DNA from: Trebonia sp030042015
GTDB lineage: Bacteria; Actinomycetota; Actinomycetes; Streptosporangiales; Streptosporangiaceae
Length of the DNA stretch: 22,522 bases
Direction: 5' to 3'
Assembly: GCF_030042015.1 (NCBI RefSeq)
Contig: NZ_JASIAL010000112.1
Location: forward strand, 1-22,522
Each line of letters starts with the position of its first letter. The stretch's first letter is position 1. Positions 1 to 6,847 of the stretch are shown piece after piece. Both the position numbers and the translations under genes were made by a program. The notes under the pieces were generated by a model. The model had not been told where the DNA came from. It ran no database searches and worked only from the letters and a program-made list of their open reading frames with translations.

Positions 1-1
1 G

Positions 2-259
2 AGGTACAGCACCCCCAGCGCGGGCAGCACGCCGAGCGTGGCGCCGGCGGCGGAGTCTCCCGGGCCCTCGTCGGCTCTGGTCGGCTGCGTGCTGAACCTG
101 ACCGGCGGCGTCACCCCCAGCCTCGTGGACCTCGCCACGTACCAGGGCGAGCCCGCCTACGTGATCGCGGTGCCCAGCCGGGCCTGGGTGGTCGGGCTTG
201 GCTGCACCGCAAGCAGGCCCGAGCTGATCACGACGGTGTCGCTGGCCGCCGCGCGCTAG
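2..259 (+). CDS. C-terminal part of an unidentified protein (possible anti-sigma factor upstream of trxB), 5' end outside window
   Basis: The frame is open from the window edge to a TAG at 257-259, so this is the last ~85 codons of a longer gene. The visible part has a Pro/Ser/Ala-rich linker and then a compact hydrophobic C-terminal module of about 60 residues (GCVLNLTGG, YVIAVPSRAWVV and GLGCTASRPE are recognisable stretches). No membrane segment or catalytic motif is visible. In many actinobacteria the gene before trxBA is an extracytoplasmic-function sigma factor or anti-sigma factor, and the C-terminal module resembles what I recall of such proteins. That is inference from position and general resemblance. 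An internal GTG at 38 exists, but the open frame to the edge makes it an unlikely start. It ends 73 nt before trxB. Confidence 0.6.
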   Translation, partial: RYSTPSAGSTPSVAPAAESPGPSSALVGCVLNLTGGVTPSLVDLATYQGEPAYVIAVPSRAWVVGLGCTASRPELITTVSLAAAR

Positions 260-271
260 CACCCCACGCCG

Positions 272-297
272 GGAATCTCTGCGCCCTAGGATCGGTT
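272..297 (+). promoter_or_regulatory. Putative sigmaR-type promoter of trxBA
   Basis: GGAAT at 272-276 is followed after exactly 18 nt by GTT at 295-297. This matches the thiol-oxidative-stress sigmaR consensus GGAAT-N18/19-GTT of Streptomyces, where trxBA is a classic target. It lies 36 nt before the trxB GTG, which fits a short leader. A TAGGAT hexamer at 287-292 inside the spacer could serve as a housekeeping -10, but no good -35 pairs with it. Confidence 0.7.
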
Positions 298-332
298 GAG
301 CGGGTTGCGAGTCTTGAGAGGGGACGCATGCA

Positions 333-1265
333 GTGACTGACGTACGCGACGTCATCATCATCGGTTCGGGTCCGGCCGGCTACACGGCCGCGATCTACGC
401 GGCGAGGGCGAAGCTGAACCCCCTCGTCCTCGAGGGATCCGTGACCGCCGGCGGCGCCCTGATGCAGACGACCGACGTGGAGAACTTCCCCGGTTTCCCC
501 GACGGCATCCTGGGGCCAGACCTCATGGACGCGCTGCGCAAGCAGGCGGAGCGGTTCGGTGCCGAGCTGCTCGCGGACGACGCGGTGGCGGTCGACCTTT
601 CCGCCGAGCCCAAGGCCGTGCGGACCGAGACCGAGACCTACCTGGCCAAGGCCGTGATCATCGCCACCGGCTCGAAGTACAAGAAGCTGGACGTCCCCGG
701 CGAGAAGGAGCTTGGCGGCCACGGGGTGTCCTGGTGCGCGACGTGCGACGGGTTCTTCTTCAGGGAGCAGGACATCGCGGTGATCGGCGGCGGCGACTCG
801 GCCCTCGAAGAGGCGACGTTCCTCACCCGGTTCGCCAGGTCCGTGACCGTCGTGCACCGCCGCGACAAGCTGCGGGCCTCCAAGATCATGCAGGACCGCG
901 CGATGGCGAACCCGAAGATCAAGTTCCTGTGGGACAGCGAGGTCGCCGAGATGGTCGGCGACCAGAAGCTGACCGGGCTGCGGGTCAAGAACGTGCGCAC
1001 TGGCCTGGAGCAGATAGTGCCGGTGTCCGGCGTGTTCGTCGCGATCGGGCACTCGCCGCGCAGCGAGCTGTTCGCGGGCCAGCTCGCCACCGACCCGGAC
1101 GGCTACCTGCTGGTGGAGCAGCCGTTCACCCGCACCGCCATCGACGGCGTGTTCGCCTGCGGTGACGTGGTCGACAGGACGTACCGGCAGGCGGTCACCG
1201 CGGCGGGCACCGGCTGCTCGGCGGCGATCGATGCCGAGCGGTGGCTGGCGGCGCACGAGCCCTGA
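333..1265 (+). CDS. trxB: Thioredoxin reductase (NADPH)
   Basis: A 310-residue low-molecular-weight thioredoxin reductase that passes electrons from NADPH through FAD to thioredoxin in the cytoplasm. The FAD-binding GSGPAGYTAA motif is near residue 11. The redox-active CATC is at residues 135-138 within SWCATCDGF. The NADPH-binding GGGDSA is at 152-157, and FACGDV near the C-terminus completes the FAD site. Length is normal for the family. The GTG start at 333 is preceded by GAGAGGGGA (316-324) at 8 nt; the nearby ATG at 328 is out of frame. trxA follows after 52 nt in the same direction, so the two are probably cotranscribed. A sigmaR-like promoter sits immediately upstream, consistent with induction by disulfide stress. 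Confidence 0.97.
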   Translation: MTDVRDVIIIGSGPAGYTAAIYAARAKLNPLVLEGSVTAGGALMQTTDVENFPGFPDGILGPDLMDALRKQAERFGAELLADDAVAVDLSAEPKAVRTETETYLAKAVIIATGSKYKKLDVPGEKELGGHGVSWCATCDGFFFREQDIAVIGGGDSALEEATFLTRFARSVTVVHRRDKLRASKIMQDRAMANPKIKFLWDSEVAEMVGDQKLTGLRVKNVRTGLEQIVPVSGVFVAIGHSPRSELFAGQLATDPDGYLLVEQPFTRTAIDGVFACGDVVDRTYRQAVTAAGTGCSAAIDAERWLAAHEP

Positions 1266-1317
1266 GCCGCCCGTGGCTTATGAGTCCTCAGATACAACAC
1301 GGAAGGTGTGATCCGAA

Positions 1318-1641
1318 ATGGGTGCGACCAAGGTCGTGACCGACGAGACTTTCGAGGCGGAGGTGCTGCGCAGCAGCAAGCCCGTCATCGTCGACTACTG
1401 GGCCGAATGGTGCGGGCCCTGCCGCATGGTCGCGCCTGTTCTCGAGGAGATCGCCAGCGAGCACGGCGACAAGATCGACGTCGTCAAGCTGAACATCGAC
1501 GAGAACCCGACGATCTCGCAGCGCTACCAGATCATGGCGATCCCGACCATGAGCGTTTTCCAGAACGGCCAGGTCGTCAAGCAGATCGTCGGCGCCAAGC
1601 CGAAGGCGGCGCTGCTTCGCGAACTCGCCGAGTTCATCTGA
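1318..1641 (+). CDS. trxA: Thioredoxin
   Basis: A 107-residue single-domain thioredoxin, the general protein-disulfide reductant and partner of the TrxB encoded just upstream. The active site WCGPC is at residues 31-35, and the cis-proline motif (AIPTMS, Pro76) is in place. The length is typical. The ATG start has the Shine-Dalgarno GGAAGGTG at 1301-1308, 9 nt away. The gene is followed after 20 nt by a strong hairpin terminator, so trxBA looks like a closed two-gene unit. The neighbouring GNAT gene lies on the opposite strand and converges on the same terminator. Confidence 0.97.
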   Translation: MGATKVVTDETFEAEVLRSSKPVIVDYWAEWCGPCRMVAPVLEEIASEHGDKIDVVKLNIDENPTISQRYQIMAIPTMSVFQNGQVVKQIVGAKPKAALLRELAEFI

Positions 1642-1661
1642 GCCAGCCTCCCCGGTCCGCG

Positions 1662-1695
1662 AGCGGCGGGCGGGCCAGCCGGCCCGCCCGCCGCT
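1662..1695. terminator. Hairpin terminator between trxA and the convergent GNAT gene
   Basis: A perfect 15-bp GC-rich stem (1662-1676 pairing with 1681-1695) closes a 4-nt loop AGCC, followed by TTCGTTT on the plus strand. There is no long U-tract, as is common in high-GC actinobacteria. It lies 21 nt after the trxA stop and about 80 nt from the stop of the convergent GNAT gene, so it could act on both transcripts. Confidence 0.8.
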
Positions 1696-1776
1696 TCGTT
1701 TGTCCATGAATGGAGTGTCCAGAGTTGTACCTGCGGGACTTCTGAGACGCCAGGGAAACCGGTTCGCTGCCCGGCG

Positions 1777-2421
1777 TCAGGCGCCGCCCACCACGGCGGG
1801 GCTGACCACGGCGGGGCGCAGGACGCGCTCCGGCGTCATCGAGCCGAGCAGGCGCTCGAGCGCCACCTCGACGTCCTCGCGCCACGTGAGGGCGGTCCGC
1901 AGTTCCATCCGCAGCCTCGGGTGCCGGTGGTGCGGCCGGACGGTTTTGAACCCCACCGCGAGCAGATAGTCAACAGGCAGCACGCAGGCGGGCGCGGTCC
2001 ATTGCTTGTCGCCGAACGCCTCGATCGCCCGGACCCCGCGCCGGGTCAGGTCCTTGGCCATCCCCTGGATAAGCATTCGCCCTAGCCCGCCCCCGGAAAA
2101 TTCGCTCAGCACCCGGGCCGTCATCAGCAGCACGGCGTCCGCGCTAACCGGGCTGGTGGGGAACGCGACCGATCGCGGCACGTATGTCGGCGGAGCGAAG
2201 AGCACGTAGGCGGCCGGCGCTCCGTCGACATAAAGGATTTTCCCGCAGCTTCCCCACTCCAGCAGCGCAGCAGAGATCCAGGACTCCTTTTCCAGTGCCG
2301 GATCTGATGCCTCTGCTCTCGCTTTGCTAACCGGGTCGAGTTCCCAGAAGACGCAGGAACGGCAGCTCGGTGGCAGGTCGCCTAGATTATCGAGCGTTAT
2401 GTTGACAAGACGGCGTGACAT
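1777..2421 (-). CDS. GNAT-family N-acetyltransferase
   Basis: A 214-residue protein with the acetyl-CoA-binding motif A of the GCN5-related family around residues 108-128 (EFSGGGLGRMLIQGMAKDL). The N-terminal half has strands compatible with the fold, and a short conserved-looking Cys pair (RSCVFWELDP) lies near residues 21-30. A GNAT gene beside trxA and the par locus is a recurring actinobacterial neighbour, but its acceptor substrate is not known from sequence. The ATG at 2421 has only a weak ribosome site (GGAACGG). The last ~20 residues are Val/Pro/Ala-rich. The gene converges on trxA, with the hairpin at 1662-1695 between them. The family call is firm; the substrate is unknown. Confidence 0.88.
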   Translation of the reverse strand: MSRRLVNITLDNLGDLPPSCRSCVFWELDPVSKARAEASDPALEKESWISAALLEWGSCGKILYVDGAPAAYVLFAPPTYVPRSVAFPTSPVSADAVLLMTARVLSEFSGGGLGRMLIQGMAKDLTRRGVRAIEAFGDKQWTAPACVLPVDYLLAVGFKTVRPHHRHPRLRMELRTALTWREDVEVALERLLGSMTPERVLRPAVVSPAVVGGA

Positions 2422-2690
2422 CCCGTTCCGTTCCCCAATGAGAGCTGAGCCGCGCCCGTGACGTGCCCTTATTGTGGCATGCTACCTCTCCGGCGGGCGG
2501 GAATGCGGTGGCCCCTGACGTGCCGGCACCACGCCTTACCGGATCACGAATTGACCCTTATGTGAGACAGTACGCGCCGCGGGCAGGTCACATGGCCGCG
2601 TCGGGAAATTCATGTGTCCCTGGCGACGGCGGGCGGCAGAACGCGAGCGCCCGGCGGGCTGAGTCCCGGGACTGAAATAAGCTCGCAGGC
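2422..2690. promoter_or_regulatory. Divergent intergenic region between the GNAT and threonine-aldolase genes
   Basis: A 269-nt non-coding stretch between two divergent starts. It should contain promoters for both genes. A 9-bp direct repeat TGACGTGCC occurs at 2459-2467 and 2516-2524. TTGACC at 2551-2556 resembles a -35 but no well-spaced -10 follows. TAAGCT at 2678-2683 is a possible -10 placed 7 nt before the aldolase ATG, which would give a leaderless transcript. A small reading frame at 2463-2675 has no good start context and is not called as a gene. Confidence 0.4.
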
Positions 2691-3722
2691 ATGACCAAGA
2701 GCTTTGGCAGCGACAATCACTCCGGCACGCATCCGGCGGTCATGCGCGCGGTCATGGACGCCAACACCGATGATGCCGTCGCCTACGGGGCGGATCCGTG
2801 GACGGAACGGGCTACCGCTGAGCTGCGGCGGCTTTCTGCCGCGGAAGGCGGGGTGTACCTGGTCCTCAACGGGAGCGGCGCGAACGTGCTCGGGCTCGGA
2901 CTCCTGCTCGGCAGGCACGAGGCGGTCATCTGCGCGGAGTCCGCGCACATCAACACCGACGAGTGCGGGGCGGCCGAGCGGATACTCGGGACGAAGCTGC
3001 TGACCGTTCCCGCACCGGGCGGCAAGCTGACCCCCGAGCTGATCGCCGGCCGACTGTCGGGGCGGGGAGACGAGCACTTCGCACAGCCGGGCGTGGTCGC
3101 CATCACCCAGTCGACCGAGGTCGGTACGTGCTACTCCCTCGCGGAACTGCGGAAGGTCCATGACTTCTGCGCGGACAACGGGCTGCGCGTGTTCATGGAC
3201 GGCGCCCGGCTGGCTAACGCGGCGGCGCATCTGGGCTGCACGCTCGCGGAACTGGCCGAGCACGCCGACGTGCTCAGCTTCGGCGGCACGAAGAACGGCG
3301 CGATGGGAGTGGAGGCGGTCATCGTCATGCGCCCCGCGGACGCCGCCAATGCGCGCTTCCTGCGCAAGCAGCATATGCAGCTGTCCTCGAAGATGCGCTT
3401 CCTGGCCGCGCAGTTCCTCGCGTTGCTCGACGGCGACCTGTGGCTCAGGAACGCCGGCCACGCGAATGCGATGGCCGCCAGGCTGGCCGCGGGCCTCGCC
3501 GGAATGCCCGGCGTCGAGGTGGTGTACCCGGTGGAGTCCGACGCGGTCTTCGCCCGGCTCGATCCGCGTCACGTCGCGCAGTTGCGGCGCGAATGGACGT
3601 TCCACGTCTGGGACGAGGCCACGTCGGTTGTCCGCTGGATGACGGCCTTCGACACGCGGGAGAGCGACGTGGACGATTTCCTCGCGGGCATCGCGGCCGC
3701 GACCGGAGCGCGCCCGGCCTAG
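2691..3722 (+). CDS. Threonine aldolase / beta-eliminating-lyase family PLP enzyme
   Basis: A 343-residue fold-type I pyridoxal-phosphate enzyme of the low-specificity L-threonine aldolase family, which cleaves L-threonine or L-allo-threonine to glycine and acetaldehyde. The opening FGSDNHSGTHPAV matches the N-terminal substrate loop of the family. The Schiff-base lysine is K201 in SFGGTKNG, and the PLP-pyridine aspartate lies in FMDGARLANA (D170, R173). Length is normal. The ATG at 2691 has almost no Shine-Dalgarno; a TAAGCT 7 nt upstream suggests leaderless translation. It stands between the GNAT gene and parB, and is not a standard part of the origin cluster as I know it. Related amino acids, such as phenylserine or another beta-hydroxy amino acid, could be the real substrate. 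Confidence 0.88.
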   Translation: MTKSFGSDNHSGTHPAVMRAVMDANTDDAVAYGADPWTERATAELRRLSAAEGGVYLVLNGSGANVLGLGLLLGRHEAVICAESAHINTDECGAAERILGTKLLTVPAPGGKLTPELIAGRLSGRGDEHFAQPGVVAITQSTEVGTCYSLAELRKVHDFCADNGLRVFMDGARLANAAAHLGCTLAELAEHADVLSFGGTKNGAMGVEAVIVMRPADAANARFLRKQHMQLSSKMRFLAAQFLALLDGDLWLRNAGHANAMAARLAAGLAGMPGVEVVYPVESDAVFARLDPRHVAQLRREWTFHVWDEATSVVRWMTAFDTRESDVDDFLAGIAAATGARPA

Positions 3723-3729
3723 CGGGGCG

Positions 3730-3755
3730 GGCTCCAGGCTCCAGGCTCCAGGCCA
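3730..3755. repeat. 7-bp tandem repeat (GGCTCCA x3 plus partial copy)
   Basis: Three perfect copies of GGCTCCA at 3730-3750, followed by a degenerate fourth start (GGCCA). It begins 8 nt after the threonine-aldolase stop and 18 nt before the first parS site. It may be simple replication slippage; no function is evident. Confidence 0.75.
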
Positions 3756-3772
3756 GGCCCTCGTCGGTGCGT

Positions 3773-3788
3773 GGTTTCACGTGAAACA
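3773..3788. other. parS: parS site 1 (ParB-binding centromere-like site)
   Basis: The 14-bp palindrome GTTTCACGTGAAAC at 3774-3787 is identical to the core of the conserved bacterial parS (TGTTTCACGTGAAACA); here the flank is G on the left and A on the right. It lies 156 nt before the parB start and about 6.3 kb from dnaA, the expected origin-proximal location. ParB loads here and spreads as a CTP-dependent clamp. Confidence 0.96.
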
Positions 3789-3817
3789 CCCCGCGCCAAG
3801 CTTGCGCGGCGTTGCGC

Positions 3818-3833
3818 CGTTTCACGTGAAACA
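3818..3833. other. parS: parS site 2
   Basis: A second perfect 14-bp core GTTTCACGTGAAAC at 3819-3832, exactly 45 bp downstream of the first. The 22-bp segments 3774-3795 and 3819-3840 are identical, extending past the parS core into ACCCCGCG, so the site appears to have been duplicated. TAAATT at 3851-3856 could be a -10 for parB, which would place this parS over the -35 position and allow ParB autorepression; this is inference. Confidence 0.96.
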
Positions 3834-3943
3834 CCCCGCGATAATGCCGTTAAATTAGACAGGCGGCCCCGGGCCGCGGCATCCCGCCGGGCCGGCCGCG
3901 ACGGCGTCCGCGGGCAGTACCCGCACGTGACCAGGGAGATGTA

Positions 3944-4993
3944 GTGGCGCAGCAACGGCGAGGCCTTGGCAAGGGTCTCGGAGCACTGATCCCGGAAGCC
4001 CCCGGCCACGGCGTCTCGAGCGATGCCGGAATGACCGGCAGCGCGGGTACGCGGGCACCGCTCGGGCCGCCGGGTGCCATCGGCCCAGTCAGCCAGGATC
4101 ATGGTGCGCCAGTCTTCGGCGCAGCGGCCGACGAGGACACAGGCACCGCCCTGCGACCGGTGACGGGAGCCTATTTCGAAGAGATAGCGGTCGACGCCAT
4201 CGCGCCCAACCCGCGCCAGCCCCGGCGCGCGTTCGACGATGACGCTCTCGACGAACTTGCCGCGTCCATCTCCGAGGTCGGGCTGCTGCAGCCGGTCGTC
4301 GTGCGCAGCCTCGGCGCCGGGCGGTACGAGCTCGTCATGGGCGAGCGCCGCTGGCGGGCTTCCCAGCGCGCGGGGCTTGAGCACATCCCAGCCATCGTCC
4401 GCGAGACTCACGACAACGACATGCTGCGGGACGCGCTCCTGGAGAACCTGCACAGGCAGCAGCTTGACCCGCTCGAGGAGGCGGCCGCCTACCAGCAGCT
4501 GCTCGACGATTTCGGCGCCACTCACGAGCAGCTCGCGCAGAAGGTAGGCCGGTCCCGTCCGCACATCAGCAACACGCTGCGGCTGCTGAACCTGCCGCCT
4601 TCAGTCCAAAAGCGGGTCGCCGCTGGAGTGATCAGCGCGGGCCACGCGCGGGCGCTGCTCTCCCTCGACGACCCGCAGGCACAAGACCGCCTGGCACAGC
4701 GCATCGTGGCCGAAGGGCTCTCCGTCCGCGCGGTCGAGGAGATCGCCGCCGTCGGTGAGGACGGCCCCGCGAAGAACCCGCGCAAGCCGCCGGCGAGCAA
4801 GCCTGTCGCCCCTGCGCTGAGCCATCTGGCGGACCGGCTGTCCGATCTGTTCGAAACCAGGGTCAAGGTCGAACTCGGCCGCAACAAGGGCAAGATCGTG
4901 GTGGAGTTCGCCTCCATCGACGACCTAGAGCGGATCGTCAAGGCCATGTCGCCCGAGGGAAGCCCGCCCGTCCGGCAGGCTTCCGCCGACTAG
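3944..4993 (+). CDS. parB: Chromosome-partitioning protein ParB
   Basis: A 349-residue ParB/Spo0J-type CTPase clamp that binds parS and recruits the ParA ATPase and SMC to the origin. The N-terminal RRGLGKGLGALIP is the conserved ParA-interaction segment. After a linker, NPRQPRR (89-95) and GERRWRAS (133-140) form the CTP-binding ParB/Srx domain. ENLHRQQLDPLEEA (167-180) and the helix-turn-helix around 194-216 form the parS-binding domain. The last ~50 residues are the dimerisation domain. The GTG start has GGGAG at 3934-3938. Two parS sites lie directly upstream. It points towards parA instead of following it; their stop codons overlap within CTAG (4990-4993). In typical actinobacteria parB is the second gene of a parAB operon. 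Confidence 0.97.
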   Translation: MAQQRRGLGKGLGALIPEAPGHGVSSDAGMTGSAGTRAPLGPPGAIGPVSQDHGAPVFGAAADEDTGTALRPVTGAYFEEIAVDAIAPNPRQPRRAFDDDALDELAASISEVGLLQPVVVRSLGAGRYELVMGERRWRASQRAGLEHIPAIVRETHDNDMLRDALLENLHRQQLDPLEEAAAYQQLLDDFGATHEQLAQKVGRSRPHISNTLRLLNLPPSVQKRVAAGVISAGHARALLSLDDPQAQDRLAQRIVAEGLSVRAVEEIAAVGEDGPAKNPRKPPASKPVAPALSHLADRLSDLFETRVKVELGRNKGKIVVEFASIDDLERIVKAMSPEGSPPVRQASAD

Positions 4994-6063
4994 GCGGTCA
5001 CCGACCGGTACGCCAGTTCCCTGGCGGCCTCGGCGTAGGCGACCGCGCCGCTCGATGAAGGATCGTACGTGATGACCGTCTGCCCGTAGCTTGGCGCCTC
5101 GGACACCCGCACGCTGCGCGGGATGATCGTCTGCAGCACGACGTCGCCGAAGTGCGCCCGGACGTCTTCGGCCACCTGGGTCGCGAGCCGGGTCCGCCCG
5201 TCGTACATGGTGAGCAGGATCGTGGAGATCCGCAGCCGCCCGTTCAGGTGGCCCCGTACGAGTTCGACGGTGCGCAGCAGCTGCTCCAGCCCCTCGAGCG
5301 CGTAGTACTCGCACTGGATGGGAATCAGCACTTCCTCGGCGGCCACCAGCGCGTTGACGGTCAGCAAGCCGAGCGACGGCGGGCAGTCGATCAGCACGTA
5401 GTCCAGGCTGGACACATCCAGCTGATCGATGGCCCGCGACAGGCGCGACTCCCTGGCCACCATCGGGACGAGCTCTATCTCGGCGCCGGCGAGGTCGATC
5501 GTGGCCGGCGCGCAGAATAGCCCGGGCATCCCCGCGACCGCGGTGATGACCTCGGACAGCGGGCGCTCTTCGACCAGCGCGTTGTACACCGACTGCATGC
5601 CGACGTGGTGCTCGACATCCAGCGCCGTCGACGCGTTGCCCTGCGGGTCGAGGTCAACGACCAGCACGCGGGAACCGTGCTGCGACAGGCTCGCGGCAAG
5701 GTTTACCGCGGTCGTGGTCTTGCCCACGCCGCCCTTCTGGTTGGCCATCGTCATGATCCGGCACCGCTGCGGGCGCGGCCACAGCGCCCGTTCCGCGGAT
5801 CCCCTGACGCCTATCGCAGCCTCCGCCGCCCTGCCGATCGGAGTATCGGCGGTGTTCGCAGGCACGTCGGGAACTACCACCTGCGAATCGGGCACGGCAG
5901 TTCGCGGGGGCGCCTGCTCGCCGTCGCCCCGGAGGGAATCTTCGGTTCCGCGCGAAACTGCCGCAGACAGCGCCTGCCGTACCCGGCCCGAACCCGGAAG
6001 GGGCGACTCCTTATGACCGTTCAACAGCGCACCTCTCGAGACCTGCTCTCGTTGGGAAGACAT
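4990..6063 (-). CDS. parA: Chromosome-partitioning ATPase ParA
   Basis: A deviant Walker-type ATPase that moves or positions ParB-parS complexes over the nucleoid. The motifs are ANQKGGVGKTTTAVNL (Walker A with signature lysine), VVDLDPQGNAST (A') and DYVLIDCPPSLG (Walker B). An N-terminal extension of about 100 residues, rich in Pro/Arg/Ala, precedes the ATPase core. With the ATG at 6063 the protein has 357 residues, similar to streptomycete ParA. Alternatives are an in-frame GTG at 6078 with GGGGTGG upstream, and a GTG at 6201 (403 residues), which would overlap rsmG by 71 nt and lacks a clear ribosome site. It follows rsmG in the leftward cluster and converges on parB with overlapping stops. 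The function is certain; the exact start is not. Confidence 0.95.
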   Translation of the reverse strand: MSSQREQVSRGALLNGHKESPLPGSGRVRQALSAAVSRGTEDSLRGDGEQAPPRTAVPDSQVVVPDVPANTADTPIGRAAEAAIGVRGSAERALWPRPQRCRIMTMANQKGGVGKTTTAVNLAASLSQHGSRVLVVDLDPQGNASTALDVEHHVGMQSVYNALVEERPLSEVITAVAGMPGLFCAPATIDLAGAEIELVPMVARESRLSRAIDQLDVSSLDYVLIDCPPSLGLLTVNALVAAEEVLIPIQCEYYALEGLEQLLRTVELVRGHLNGRLRISTILLTMYDGRTRLATQVAEDVRAHFGDVVLQTIIPRSVRVSEAPSYGQTVITYDPSSSGAVAYAEAARELAYRSVTA

Positions 6064-6130
6064 ACGTGCAGACCGCACTCCGGGCCACCCCAAGCCGGTC
6101 GTGGCCGGGGACGGACGAGCCGTCCCATGG

Positions 6131-6838
6131 TCAGGCCATCCCACGCCGGCTGCGGTGAGCACCAGCCTGCTCCTCTCGGCCGTGCCCTGATATGACGACA
6201 CGGACTACCGTGGTCGCAGATATGACCCTACCGTTACCGGCCCGCACAACCTCGGCGCTCCGCGCGCCGAGTCGCGAAAGGACGGGCTCCGCGACCGCGA
6301 GCTCCGCCGCGGCGGCCTGCCCCTTGATCGCCAGGAGCTGTCCGCTAGGCCGGAGCACCCCCGCCGCCCATCCGGCCAGCCGGTCAAGAGGCGCGACCGC
6401 CCGCGCCGTGGCCACGTCCGCCTTGATGACACCGGCCATGTCCTCGGCGCGACCGCGGACCACGGTAGCGTTCGGCAGTGCCAGCCGCGCCACGCACTCC
6501 TCGAGGAACACCGAGCGGCGAAGCAGCGGCTCGAGCAGCACGACCTTCAGTCCAGGCCGGAGCATGGCGAGCACCACCCCGGGCAGACCCGCGCCGGAAC
6601 CGATGTCGACGAGTTCGCCGCGGTCCGGGATCAACTCGGCCACCACGGCGCAGTTCAGCAGGTGCCGGTCCCAGAGCCGGGGAGTCTCCCGCGGGCCGAT
6701 CAGGCCCCGCGTGACGCCATCGGTCGCAAGCAGCTCCGCGTATCGCCGCGCCATGTCCAGCGCGGGGCCGAATATCTCCTCCGCCCCGGGGGGAGACGGA
6801 GGTGCGGACGCGGCCGGGGCAGGATCTTCCGCGGCCAC
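6131..6838 (-). CDS. rsmG: 16S rRNA (guanine-N7) methyltransferase RsmG (GidB)
   Basis: A 235-residue class I SAM-dependent methyltransferase that adds m7G to the 530-loop of 16S rRNA; its loss gives low-level streptomycin resistance in several bacteria. The SAM-binding motif LVDIGSGAGLPG is at residues 76-87. WDRHLLN (56-62), RGRAED and TARAVAPLDRL are characteristic of RsmG. An Ala/Pro-rich stretch of about 18 residues precedes the domain, and a basic tail of about 20 residues follows it. The GTG start has GAGG at 7 nt, inside the end of jag, and begins 9 nt after the jag stop, so translation is probably coupled. Confidence 0.95.
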   Translation of the reverse strand: MAAEDPAPAASAPPSPPGAEEIFGPALDMARRYAELLATDGVTRGLIGPRETPRLWDRHLLNCAVVAELIPDRGELVDIGSGAGLPGVVLAMLRPGLKVVLLEPLLRRSVFLEECVARLALPNATVVRGRAEDMAGVIKADVATARAVAPLDRLAGWAAGVLRPSGQLLAIKGQAAAAELAVAEPVLSRLGARSAEVVRAGNGRVISATTVVRVVISGHGREEQAGAHRSRRGMA

Positions 6839-6847
6839 TAGCGTGCC

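Noticed and set aside
228..1256. 342-codon minus-strand open frame opposite trxB
   Set aside because: It mirrors the codon pattern of trxB; the translation is Arg/His/Gly/Val-rich without any domain, and trxB has all diagnostic motifs.
2500..2525. GGAAT at 2500-2504 as a second sigmaR promoter
   Set aside because: No GTT is present 18 or 19 nt downstream.
2463..2675. 70-codon plus-strand frame in the GNAT-aldolase spacer
   Set aside because: No ribosome site, no recognisable features, and it occupies a region that must hold two promoters.
2610..3605. 331-codon minus-strand open frame opposite the threonine-aldolase gene
   Set aside because: High-GC antisense shadow; no family similarity, while the plus strand has the PLP lysine motif.
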